DNA from: Streptomyces tanashiensis | Lineage (GTDB): Bacteria; Actinomycetota; Actinomycetes; Streptomycetales; Streptomycetaceae | DNA: 64,000 nt | Direction: 5' to 3' | NCBI RefSeq assembly: GCF_014648895.1 | Contig: NZ_BMRZ01000003.1 | Location: forward strand, 620,001 to 684,000 | Shown here: positions 41,293 through 49,439 of the stretch, piece by piece | Position numbering within the stretch: position 1 is the first letter of the stretch | Layout: the number at the start of each line of letters is the position of its first letter | Notes under the pieces: model-generated | What the model saw: only the letters and a program-made list of their open reading frames with translations | What the model was told of the DNA's origin: nothing | Database searches by the model: none | Position numbers and translations under genes: made by a program

Positions 41293-42657
41293 TCAGGCCG
41301 CCGCGCCCGGTTCCGACAAGGGCGGGTGGACGCCCAGGTCCGTCAGGAGGGCGGAGGTCGCGCGGTGGGCCGACGCCAGCGCGCCCGACACCGTGCTCGC
41401 CCCCCGGTGGTCGCCGCACACGTACAGCCCGGCCAGGAGCCGGACCGAGCGGTGCGCGTCGTGCGGCGGCGGCATCGCCGGGACCGCCTCCCGGGTGTGG
41501 TGGAGGGCCAGCAGCTCCCAGTCGTCCGTGGACGTGCCGTACAGGGTGGCCAGGTGCTTGCGGACCCGGCGTTCCGTGTCGTCCGGGGGCGTGCCGAGGA
41601 CCGTCGAGGTGATGAGGGCCCGGCCGGCCGGGGCCCGGGACGGGTCGACCGCGCTCATCACGGCCGTGTGGGCCACCGGCCCGCCGGGGTCGGACTCCAG
41701 GAGCAGCGTCGGGTCCGAGGTGGGCGCCACGGGGGCCGTGTGGTGCAGGACCGTGACCGGGTGGAAGGCGGGGAGCCGCAGGCCGGGCAGCAGCTCCGCC
41801 GCCGTGCGCGCGCCCGTGGCCAGGAGCAGCGAGCGGCAGCCGATGACGCCGTGCTCGGCCGTCGTGACCCGGGAGACCGACACGTCCGTGGCCCGGACGC
41901 CGGTGCGGACGGTGCCCGGCGGCAGCGTGGCGGCGAGCCGCTCGGGGAGCGCCGCCGCACCGCCCTCGGGGACGGTCGCCCCGCCCCGGGCGAAGGCGCG
42001 CAGCGCCAGGTCCGCCTGGCGGCTCGACATGCCGAGGTCCGGGTCGGCGAGGAGCGCGGCGAGGAGCGGCCGCAGCACGCCCTGGACGGTCCGGGCGGGA
42101 AGCCGGGCGGTCAGGGCCTCCCGGGCGGTCCGCTCGGGCCGGGCGAGCAGTCGTCCGGTCGGGGTCGCGGCGAGCCGGACGAGGGAGGCGCCGAGCCGCG
42201 CCTGGTCGAGCGAGGCGGCCGGATTCCGGGGGGCGCTCGCGAGGGCGCGCGCCACGCTGAACGCTCCCCCCACGCCCCGGTGGACCCCGCCGCCCCGGTG
42301 GCCGCCGGCCGCGCGGCGCGCGTGCGGGGCGCCCCATCGCGCGTACCGGCCGTCGCTGTGCACGAGCACCCCGGGGCCGAACGGGCGCAGCGCGAGCCCG
42401 GACAGCCCCGGCGTGGTCCGGAGTTCCTCGGGCGGGAGGGTGAGCAGCGGGCCCACCCGGTCGAGCAGGAAGCCGTCGACGCGGTCGGTGGCCAGCCGGC
42501 CGCCGACCTGCGGCTCGGCCTCCAGGACGGCGACGGCGAGCCCGGCGCCGGTCAGCCGGCGGGCGGCCGCGAGCCCCGCGATCCCGGCTCCTACGATGAC
42601 GACGTCGACGGTTTCCACGACGTCCCTGTGCTGTGCGCTGGTTGCGGTACTGAGCAC
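41293..42657 (-). CDS. FAD-dependent oxidoreductase, amine oxidase/phytoene desaturase-like
   Basis: Flavoprotein of 454 residues with the dinucleotide-binding motif VVIVGAGIAGLAAARRL (about 18-34) and VLEAEPQVGGRL. The C-terminal LYVCGDHRGASTVSGALASA is the usual second FAD contact. It belongs to the NAD(P)-binding Rossmann/amine oxidase group that includes protoporphyrinogen oxidase-like and desaturase-like proteins; the substrate is unknown. GTG 42657 with GGGAGGGG upstream is preferred to the longer start at 42768. Confidence 0.85.
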   Translation of the reverse strand: MLSTATSAQHRDVVETVDVVIVGAGIAGLAAARRLTGAGLAVAVLEAEPQVGGRLATDRVDGFLLDRVGPLLTLPPEELRTTPGLSGLALRPFGPGVLVHSDGRYARWGAPHARRAAGGHRGGGVHRGVGGAFSVARALASAPRNPAASLDQARLGASLVRLAATPTGRLLARPERTAREALTARLPARTVQGVLRPLLAALLADPDLGMSSRQADLALRAFARGGATVPEGGAAALPERLAATLPPGTVRTGVRATDVSVSRVTTAEHGVIGCRSLLLATGARTAAELLPGLRLPAFHPVTVLHHTAPVAPTSDPTLLLESDPGGPVAHTAVMSAVDPSRAPAGRALITSTVLGTPPDDTERRVRKHLATLYGTSTDDWELLALHHTREAVPAMPPPHDAHRSVRLLAGLYVCGDHRGASTVSGALASAHRATSALLTDLGVHPPLSEPGAAA

Positions 42658-42864
42658 GTGCCCCTCCCCAGGTCGGCGCCGCCGGTGGGAGGCCTTATGC
42701 CCCCAACGGGCCCCCGGAATGCCCGAGTTCGCGTTCGTATCGAACGGCGGGCATCGAACGGTGGGCATCGAGCCTAGGCAGCGCTCCCAGGGAAGTCGGC
42801 CCGCGCGCGGCGGGGTTCACGCAGCACGGGGGAGCGCAGGAGCGCGCACGCACGGGGGAGGGGG

Positions 42865-43785
42865 TCAGTGCAGCGCCGCCCGGATCGAGTCGTCGATCGT
42901 CGGGAAGGCGAAATCGAAGCCGGTCTCCAACAGGCGCCCCGGCAGCACCCGCTGACTGCCCAGCACGTCCTGGGCGAAGTCGCCGAGGACGACCTTCAGG
43001 GCGGGCGCGGGGACGGTGAAGAGGGTCGGGCGGCGCAGCACCCGGCCCATCGCCGCGGTCACCTCGCGGTTGGTGACGGGCTCGGGGGCCGTCAGGTTCA
43101 CCGGACCCGAGAGGGACGGGGTGTCGACGAGGTGGCGCAGGGCGGCCACCTCGTCGTGGAGGGAGATGTGCGACCAGTACTGGCGCCCGTCGCCCATCCG
43201 TCCGCCGAGTCCGGCGCGGAAGACGGGGAAGAGCCGTCCCCAGGCGCCGCCGTGGCGGGCCACCACCAGGCCCGTGCGGGCGTAGGTGACCCGGATGCCG
43301 GCCTCCTCGGCGGGGGCGGCCGCGGCCTCCCACTCCACGCAGACCGAGGGCAGGAAGCCGGTGCCGGCGGGGGCGCTCTCGTCCACCGCGCGCGTGCCGG
43401 TGTCCCCGTAGAAACCGAGGGCCGTGCCGCAGACCAGGGCCTCCGGCGGGTCGGCGAGCGAGGCGAGGGCCTGGGCGATCGCCGTCGTGCCGAGGACCCG
43501 GCTGTCCCGGATCTCCTTCTTGTACGCCTCGTTCCAGCGGCGTTCGCCGACGCCGGCGCCCGCCAGGTGCACGACGGCGTCGACGCCGACGAGCCCGGCG
43601 GCGTCCACGTACAGCCGCTTCGGGTCCCATTCGACCTCGTCGGCGGTCCGGGCCGGGCGGCGGACGAGGCGGAGGACGTCGTGACCGTCGGCGCGCAGGG
43701 AGTGGACCAGGGCCGAGCCGATGAGCCCGGAGGCGCCGGTGACGGCGACACGCTTGCGGAGGGCGGAACGCTGCATGGTCACCAT
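42865..43785 (-). CDS. TIGR01777-family NAD-dependent epimerase (YfcH-like)
   Basis: Protein of 306 residues with Rossmann motif VAVTGASGLIGSALV near the N-terminus, HLAGAGVGERRW, and the C-terminal DUF1731-type segment (FAQDVLGSQRVLPGRLLETGF). YfcH/SulA-like proteins are widely conserved but their substrate is unknown. GGGAGG precedes ATG 43785; ATG 43776 is a second possibility. It is a single gene divergent from the acetyltransferase. Confidence 0.87.
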   Translation of the reverse strand: MVTMQRSALRKRVAVTGASGLIGSALVHSLRADGHDVLRLVRRPARTADEVEWDPKRLYVDAAGLVGVDAVVHLAGAGVGERRWNEAYKKEIRDSRVLGTTAIAQALASLADPPEALVCGTALGFYGDTGTRAVDESAPAGTGFLPSVCVEWEAAAAPAEEAGIRVTYARTGLVVARHGGAWGRLFPVFRAGLGGRMGDGRQYWSHISLHDEVAALRHLVDTPSLSGPVNLTAPEPVTNREVTAAMGRVLRRPTLFTVPAPALKVVLGDFAQDVLGSQRVLPGRLLETGFDFAFPTIDDSIRAALH

Positions 43786-43880
43786 CCTGCCCTCCCGGGC
43801 CTGGGCCTGTCTCCCGGGTCGGGCCGGGCTCGTGGGTCCTGTCACGCGCGAGACAGGCCCCGCGTGACACAGTGGCCGTC

Positions 43881-44378
43881 ATGATCGTGCCGGAGACGCT
43901 GATACGTACCGCCGTGCAGGACGACGACGCCGCGCTCGCGGAGCTCGACCGGACCACCTGGTCGACGCTCCACGCGGTGCAGCCCCTCCCGGAGCCGGGC
44001 GAGCCCTTCTTCGACGCGCGCCATCTGCCCGGGGACTACCTGGTGGCGGTGCGCGGCGGGGCGGTCGTCGGCTTCGTCCGGGTGGCGCCGCCGACCCCGC
44101 TCGCCGCCACCGCCCACGTCCGTCAGATCCAGGGCCTCGCCGTCGCCGGGTCCGCCCGGGGCGAGGGGGTGGCCCGGGCGCTGCTGCGGGCCGCCATGGA
44201 CCGGGCCCGGGAGCAGGGTGCCGTAAGGATCACCCTGCGGGTCCTCGGTCACAACGCGCCGGCCCGCGCCCTCTACGCCTCCGAGGGCTTCGCGGTCGAG
44301 GGCGTGCTGCCGGGGGAGCTGTTCCTCGACGGGGCGTACGTGGACGACGTCCTCATGGGCCGGTCACTGCTCGGCTGA
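43881..44378 (+). CDS. GNAT-family N-acetyltransferase
   Basis: Acetyltransferase of about 165 residues. The acetyl-CoA motif lies around [20 protein letters not shown], and [13 protein letters not shown] is the typical C-terminal part. The start is uncertain: ATG 43881 is given, and GTG 43872 is three codons upstream. It overlaps the convergent TetR gene by 15 nt. The substrate is unknown. Confidence 0.85.
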   Translation: MIVPETLIRTAVQDDDAALAELDRTTWSTLHAVQPLPEPGEPFFDARHLPGDYLVAVRGGAVVGFVRVAPPTPLAATAHVRQIQGLAVAGSARGEGVARALLRAAMDRAREQGAVRITLRVLGHNAPARALYASEGFAVEGVLPGELFLDGAYVDDVLMGRSLLG

Positions 44379-45032
44379 GGCGGTGTCCCGCAACAGCCGC
44401 ATGCCGCCCATCAGTTCGCGCAGGCAGCGGACCGCGAGGGCGGCCGGCGCGCCCTCTCCGCGCTCCGGTGCCTCCGTCTCCGCCCAGCTCTCCAGGGCGA
44501 TCCGGATGGCGTCGGTGGCCGCCGCCGCCGCGAGCCGTACCTCCAGCGGATCGGCGTCCGGTCCGGCGAGCCCGGCGACGACCTCGCGCAGCCGCTCCTC
44601 GGAGTCCTGGTTGACCCGGTACCAGACGGCCCGGAGGGCGGGGTCCTCGGCGGCGGCCCGCAGCAGTCCGCGGGTCCAGCGCAGGCCCTCCGCCTCCGCC
44701 TCGGTGTCCGGGGTGAGGGACGAGGCGATCGAGCGCTCCAGGGCCTCGGGCAGGCCCGCGCCCGGTGCGGTCGCGGCGAGGACCGCCCGCCAGCGGTCGG
44801 CGCCGCCCGCGAGGAGCGGGGCGACGGCGTCCTGCTTGGAGCGGAAGTAGCGGTAGAAGGTGCGCAGGGCGACGCCGGCCCGCTGGGCGATGTCCTCGGC
44901 CGTGGTGCCGTCGGGGCCGCGCTCGGTGAAGAGCTCGGCGGCGGCGCGGGCGATGTCCAGCTGGGTGGCGGCCTTGCGGCGTTCCGTCAGCGAGGGGGTG
45001 GGCGGCGTGGCGCCCTCGGGCTTGGTGCTCAC
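44364..45032 (-). CDS. TetR-family regulator of the divergent dehydrogenase operon
   Basis: Protein of 222 residues with a TetR helix-turn-helix ([20 protein letters not shown], about 43-62). GTG 45032 is the start that gives a normal N-terminus; the frame runs on to 45941 as a shadow. It is divergent from two short-chain dehydrogenases. The dyad at 45081-45097 in the shared promoter region is a probable operator, so it likely represses both sides. Confidence 0.88.
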   Translation of the reverse strand: MSTKPEGATPPTPSLTERRKAATQLDIARAAAELFTERGPDGTTAEDIAQRAGVALRTFYRYFRSKQDAVAPLLAGGADRWRAVLAATAPGAGLPEALERSIASSLTPDTEAEAEGLRWTRGLLRAAAEDPALRAVWYRVNQDSEERLREVVAGLAGPDADPLEVRLAAAAATDAIRIALESWAETEAPERGEGAPAALAVRCLRELMGGMRLLRDTASAEQ

Positions 45033-45080
45033 CCGACGAAGCGTACGCCTGCGACTGCCGTGCGTGCATGACGTGCAGGT

Positions 45081-45097
45081 GTGGCAAAACGTGCCAC
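45081..45097. promoter_or_regulatory. Putative TetR operator
   Basis: Perfect 6-bp arms GTGGCA and TGCCAC around AAACG lie between the divergent TetR and dehydrogenase genes, just upstream of a -10-like TACGGT (45104-45109). Position and symmetry fit a TetR-family site. Confidence 0.55.
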
Positions 45098-45152
45098 TCA
45101 GGCGTACGGTGGCAGCAATCCCCGGAAAGCTTGACATCGAGAGGTTGTCGAC

Positions 45153-45947
45153 ATGAACCAGCTGACCCGTTACGAAGGACGCCGCGCCCTCATCACCGGC
45201 GGCGGCTCCGGCATCGGCCAGGCCACCGTCCTGCGCATGCTCGCCGAGGGCGGCCGGGTCGTCGCCGCCGACATCAGCGAGGACGGCCTCAAGGACACCG
45301 TCGCCAAGGCCGGCGACGCCGCCGACCGCCTCACCACCGTCGTCCTGAACGTCGCCGACGAGGCCTCCGTACGGACCGGCGTCGCCGCCGCCGTCGAGGC
45401 GCTCGGCGGCCTGGACGTCCTGGTCAACGCGGCCGGCATCCTGCGCTCCTCGCACACCCACGAGACGAGCCTGGACTCCTTCGAGCAGGTGATCCGGATC
45501 AACCTCACCGGCACCTTCCTCGTGATCCGCGAGGCGATCCCCGCCCTCCTGGAGGGCAACGGCTCCGCCGTCGTGAACTTCTCCTCCACCTCCGCGATGT
45601 TCGCCCACCCGTACATGTCCGCCTACGCGGCCAGCAAGGGCGGCATCCAGTCCATGACCCACGCGCTCGCCGCCGAGTACGCCAAGCAGGGCATCCGCTT
45701 CACCGCCGTCCAGCCCGGCTCCATCTCCTCCGGCATGACCGACGGCACCGGCGCCAGCCGCCAGAGCGTCGGCCCCGGCCTCCCCGAGGACGCCGACCTC
45801 TCCCTCTTCATGAAGCTCGCCCCCGCCCTCGGCCAGGGCTTCGCCGGCCCCGAGACCGTCGCCGGCGTCGTCGCGATGCTCGCCTCCGAGGACGGGAAGT
45901 TCATCACCGGCACCGAGGTCCGCATCGACGGCGGAACCCACTTCTGA
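45153..45947 (+). CDS. Short-chain dehydrogenase/reductase (SDR) 1
   Basis: Classical SDR of 264 residues. Cofactor motif [13 protein letters not shown], catalytic Tyr/Lys in YAASKGG and a C-terminal [12 protein letters not shown] are present. It should oxidise an alcohol or reduce a ketone with NAD(P). GAGAGG is upstream of the ATG. The stop overlaps the start of the next SDR (TGATG), so the two are co-translated and probably act in one degradative path controlled by the neighbouring TetR protein. Confidence 0.9.
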   Translation: MNQLTRYEGRRALITGGGSGIGQATVLRMLAEGGRVVAADISEDGLKDTVAKAGDAADRLTTVVLNVADEASVRTGVAAAVEALGGLDVLVNAAGILRSSHTHETSLDSFEQVIRINLTGTFLVIREAIPALLEGNGSAVVNFSSTSAMFAHPYMSAYAASKGGIQSMTHALAAEYAKQGIRFTAVQPGSISSGMTDGTGASRQSVGPGLPEDADLSLFMKLAPALGQGFAGPETVAGVVAMLASEDGKFITGTEVRIDGGTHF

Positions 45948-46780
45948 TGACCGCCGCCGAGGTCTTCCACGGCCGCACCGCCGTCATCACCGGCGCCTCC
46001 TCCGGCATCGGCGCCGGCCTCGCCCGGCACGCCGCCGGGCTCGGCATGAAGCTGGTCCTCGCCGACATCGCCGCCGACCGCCTCGCCGCCTTCGCCGAGG
46101 AGCTGCGCGCCGCCGGCGCCGAGGTGGAGACGGTGGTGACCGACGTCGCCGACCCCGCCTCCGTCGAGGCCCTCGCCGACACCGCGTACACCCGCTTCGG
46201 CGTCGTCGACCTGCTCGTCAACAACGCCGGGATCATGGCCATGGGCTACTCCTGGGAGATCCCCGCCGAGCGCTGGGACGCCATGCTCCGGATCAACATC
46301 GGCGGGTACGTCAACGGCATCCGGGCCTTCGTCCCGCGCATGCTGGAGCGCGGCGAGAAGGCCTGGGTGGTCAACGTCTCGTCGATCGGCGGCATGCTGC
46401 CGAGCCCGCTGATGGCCCCTTACAGCGTCACCAAGTTCGGCACGCTCGCCCTCACCGAGTCGCTGCACTACGAGATGCAGATGAAGGGCGCCCCGATCCA
46501 GGTGTCCGTCGTGACGCCCGGCTCGGTCAAGAGCGAGATCTTCAAGGCCGCCAGGCCCGGAGAGACCGCCCCGCCGGAGATCGCCGCCTTCAACGACCAG
46601 CTGCAGGCGATGGCCGACGAGCACGGGCTCACCCCCGAGGAGCACGCCGTGGGGGTCTTCGAGATGGTCGCCGAGGGCAGGTACTGGGCGATCCCCCAGC
46701 CCGAACAGCTCTTCCCGGCACTCCAGCCGCGCACCGACATGATCCTCGCGCGCGAGAACCCCCGGCTCCGGCTGGGCTGA
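45947..46780 (+). CDS. Short-chain dehydrogenase/reductase (SDR) 2
   Basis: Classical SDR of 277 residues with [14 protein letters not shown] and YSVTKFG motifs. The C-terminus is longer than usual ([22 protein letters not shown]), like SDRs acting on steroids or cyclic alcohols, but the substrate is not determinable. ATG 45947 overlaps the stop of SDR 1 by 1 nt. A terminator follows. Confidence 0.9.
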   Translation: MTAAEVFHGRTAVITGASSGIGAGLARHAAGLGMKLVLADIAADRLAAFAEELRAAGAEVETVVTDVADPASVEALADTAYTRFGVVDLLVNNAGIMAMGYSWEIPAERWDAMLRINIGGYVNGIRAFVPRMLERGEKAWVVNVSSIGGMLPSPLMAPYSVTKFGTLALTESLHYEMQMKGAPIQVSVVTPGSVKSEIFKAARPGETAPPEIAAFNDQLQAMADEHGLTPEEHAVGVFEMVAEGRYWAIPQPEQLFPALQPRTDMILARENPRLRLG

Positions 46781-46787
46781 ACCACCA

Positions 46788-46824
46788 CCCGGGGGTGCGG
46801 AGCCCTCCCTCCGCACCCCCCGGG
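46788..46824. terminator. Bidirectional terminator
   Basis: A 15-bp stem (CCCGGGGGTGCGGAG, with one bulged C on the other arm) lies between the stops of SDR 2 and the DUF4240 gene. Confidence 0.75.
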
Positions 46825-46826
46825 CC

Positions 46827-47348
46827 TCACACCGTCCCGAAGCGCTCCCACAGCCGGGGGAAACGGGCCGCGAGCACGTCGTCGTCCTCCAGGTCGAAGG
46901 GGGCGCCCAGCGGCTCCCCGCCCGGCATCGGAATGCCAAGGTCGGGGGTCTCGGCACCGGTCAGCGCCTCGTACGCCTCGTCCGCCGCGAAGCCGATCTC
47001 CTCACCGTCCCCGTCGATCTCCACGTCGAAGTCGCCGAGCAGCTCCGCCAGCGCGTCCGGATCGTGCACGCCCCCCTCGTACACCTCCCGGCCCTGGCCG
47101 ATGAGCCAGCAGCGGAACGAGTCGAAGGTCTCCTCGCCCGCCCCGTCGAAGAGCAGGGCCGCGGCACCCCACAGATCCCAGAGGTACGCGCGGTTGAAGC
47201 GGGCCTCGAAATGGCGCGCGTAGTCCAGCACCGAGTCGGGGTCCAGCCGGGTCAGCCGCTCCACGAGCAGATCGGCCTGCTCCTCGGGGTCGCCCTCGGC
47301 TTCCTCGCGGGTGGCGTCGATCAGCTCCCAGAACTCGGTCTCGTCCAT
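46827..47348 (-). CDS. DUF4240-domain protein
   Basis: Acidic cytoplasmic protein of 173 residues. It opens MDETEFWELIDATREE, the DUF4240 hallmark, with FRCWLIGQGREVYEGGVHDPDAL following near 78-100. Widespread in Streptomyces and of unknown role. ATG 47348 is the domain start; the frame upstream to 48227 is a shadow of the SDR on the other strand. Confidence 0.8.
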   Translation of the reverse strand: MDETEFWELIDATREEAEGDPEEQADLLVERLTRLDPDSVLDYARHFEARFNRAYLWDLWGAAALLFDGAGEETFDSFRCWLIGQGREVYEGGVHDPDALAELLGDFDVEIDGDGEEIGFAADEAYEALTGAETPDLGIPMPGGEPLGAPFDLEDDDVLAARFPRLWERFGTV

Positions 47349-47447
47349 CACGGGACCAGCATCACGGCTCGGGGAGTCCGACGCACCCGGAAAGCCCGAA
47401 ATGAATCCGGACAGAAGGTGTCGTACTTTTCTGCCAGTCTGCTGTTC

Positions 47448-48368
47448 ATGACGACAGCAACCACCCCCCTGCGCGGACGCATCTGCCTGGTCGCCGGGGC
47501 CACCCGGGGCGCCGGACGGGCCATCGCCGTCCAGCTCGGTGCCGCCGGCGCCACCGTGTACGTCACCGGCCGCACCACCCGCGAGAGGCTCAGCGAGGTC
47601 GGCCGCGCCACCGAGAACATCGAGGAGACCGCCGAACTGGTGACGGCCGCCGGCGGCGAGGGGATCGCCGTCCCCACCGATCACCTGGAGCCCGACCAGG
47701 TCCGGGCCCTCGTCGAGCGGATCGACCGCGAGCAGGGCCGGCTCGACGTCCTCGTCAACGACGTGTGGGGCGGCGAACACCTGGTCACCTTCGGGAAGAA
47801 GACCTGGGAGAACGACCTCGACGGCGGCCTGAGGATGCTGGAACTCGGCGTGAAGACCCACGCCATCACCTCGCACCTCGCGGTCCCGCTGCTGATCCGC
47901 AACCCCGGGGGGCTCGTCGTCGAGGTCACCGACGGCACCGCCGCGTACAACAGCACCCACTTCCGCGAGAACCTCTACTACGACCTCACCAAGAACGCCC
48001 CCATCCGGATGGCCTTCGGCCTCGCGAAGGAACTGGAGGAGTTCGGCGGCACGGCCGTCGTCGTCACCCCCGGCTGGCTCAGGTCGGAGCAGATGCTCGC
48101 CGCCTTCGGCGTCACCGAGGAGAACTGGCGCGACGCCACCGAGAGGATCCCCGACTTCGGCGTCTCGGAGTCGCCGGTCTACGTCGGCCGGGCCGTCGCC
48201 GCCCTCGCCGCCGACCCCGACCGGCACCGCTGGACCGGCCGGTCGCTCTCCAGCGCCCAGCTCGCGGGCGAGTACGGATTCACCGACGCCGACGGCTCCC
48301 GGCCGGACGCCTGGGGCTTCATCGTCGCGAGTGAGACCGGGAAGCCGGACGTGGCCGACTACCGGTAG
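47448..48368 (+). CDS. Short-chain dehydrogenase/reductase (SDR) 3
   Basis: SDR of 306 residues with an atypical cofactor motif AGATRGAGRA and a catalytic YYDLTKNA. NDVWGG replaces the usual NNAG, as in a subgroup of SDRs with long C-termini. The C-terminal ASETGKPDVADYR is unusual for a classical SDR. ATG 47448 follows a likely promoter; the frame to 47064 overlaps the DUF4240 gene. The substrate is unknown. Confidence 0.87.
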   Translation: MTTATTPLRGRICLVAGATRGAGRAIAVQLGAAGATVYVTGRTTRERLSEVGRATENIEETAELVTAAGGEGIAVPTDHLEPDQVRALVERIDREQGRLDVLVNDVWGGEHLVTFGKKTWENDLDGGLRMLELGVKTHAITSHLAVPLLIRNPGGLVVEVTDGTAAYNSTHFRENLYYDLTKNAPIRMAFGLAKELEEFGGTAVVVTPGWLRSEQMLAAFGVTEENWRDATERIPDFGVSESPVYVGRAVAALAADPDRHRWTGRSLSSAQLAGEYGFTDADGSRPDAWGFIVASETGKPDVADYR

Positions 48369-48400
48369 GAGCCCACCGAGGGCGGCGGATTCCTACCGGT
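48361..48400. terminator. Bidirectional terminator spanning two stops
   Basis: Perfect 10-bp arms ACCGGTAGGA and TCCTACCGGT enclose a 20-base loop and include the stop codons of both converging genes. Confidence 0.65.
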
Positions 48401-49355
48401 AGAGCTCCGCCATGCCCCGGGCCGCCTCCGCGCACCTCTCCCGGAGCGCGTCCGGGGCCAGCACCTCCGCCTCCGGGCCGAGGCCGAGCAGCTGGCCGAA
48501 GGCGACCTCCTCGCTCTCCACCCGCAGCACGATCCGCACCCGGCCGCCCTCGGCCGTCCCCGCCGCCAGCGCCTCCTCGGCCGCCGCGCGGTCCGTGACG
48601 TACGGCAGCCGGCGGGCGCCCGCCTCGGAGAGCCGGACCACCACCTCCGCACGCAGCAGGGAGCGGGCGAACTCCGCCGACCGCTCCTCCCAGAAGGCGG
48701 GCAGGTCGAAGTCCGGGTCCCGGTCGAACCGCTCGCCGTCCACGGCCACCGCCGCGAACCGGTCCACCCGGTACGTACGGAAGGAGGAACCCGAGCGGGC
48801 GCACACGTACCAGACGCCCGCCTTCAGGACGAGGCCGTACGGCTCCAGCTCCCGCTCCACCTCCTCGCCGTCCCCGCGCCGGTACCGGGCCGACACCCAC
48901 CGGTCCTCCCACACCGCCTCCGCCAGCGGCGCGAGGAGTTCCGGCGTCTCCGGCTCCTGGTACCAGCCGGGCGCGTCCAGATGGAAGCGCCGGGCCGCCG
49001 ACTCGTGCGCGTCCCGCAGCGAGGGCAGCAGCGCCGCCGACACCTTGAGCCGGGCCGCCGAGGCCGCGTCCTCGAGACCCATGTCCCGCAGCGCGCCCGG
49101 CAGCCCCGACAGGAACAGCGCCTCCGCCTCGCCGCGCGCCAGCCCAGTCAGCCGCGTGCGGTACCCGCCGACGAGCCGGTAGCCGCCGGTCCTGCCCCGG
49201 TCCGCGTAGACCGGCACCCCCGCCTCCGACAGGGCGAGCGCGTCCCGCGTGACGGTCCGCTCCGACACCTCCAGCTCGGCGGCGAGCTGGGCGGCGGTCA
49301 TGGACGGCCGGTTCTGGAGGAGCAGGACCATTTTGATGAGGCGGGCGGCACGCAT
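48393..49355 (-). CDS. WYL-domain transcriptional regulator (YafY/DeoR-like)
   Basis: Protein of 320 residues: an N-terminal winged helix (MTAAQLAAELEVSERTVTRD, about 19-38), then a WYL domain (about 135-215, with YGLVLKAGVWYVCARS) and a WCX-type C-terminus. WYL proteins bind ligands or single-stranded DNA and act in DNA damage or metabolic control. ATG 49355 is chosen over a GTG two codons upstream. It ends in a terminator shared with SDR 3. Confidence 0.88.
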   Translation of the reverse strand: MRAARLIKMVLLLQNRPSMTAAQLAAELEVSERTVTRDALALSEAGVPVYADRGRTGGYRLVGGYRTRLTGLARGEAEALFLSGLPGALRDMGLEDAASAARLKVSAALLPSLRDAHESAARRFHLDAPGWYQEPETPELLAPLAEAVWEDRWVSARYRRGDGEEVERELEPYGLVLKAGVWYVCARSGSSFRTYRVDRFAAVAVDGERFDRDPDFDLPAFWEERSAEFARSLLRAEVVVRLSEAGARRLPYVTDRAAAEEALAAGTAEGGRVRIVLRVESEEVAFGQLLGLGPEAEVLAPDALRERCAEAARGMAELYR

Positions 49356-49386
49356 GCCCACCAGACTGCCGTACGCACACGCCGAA

Positions 49387-49420
49387 GGGCCGCCTCCGCA
49401 TGTGCGTGCGGAAGCGGCCC
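49387..49420 (-). terminator. aceE terminator
   Basis: A 14-bp stem (GGGCCGCCTCCGCA against TGCGGAAGCGGCCC, one mismatch) with a 6-base loop starts 20 nt beyond the aceE stop. Confidence 0.75.
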
Positions 49421-49439
49421 CTCGGACGGACAGGAGGCC

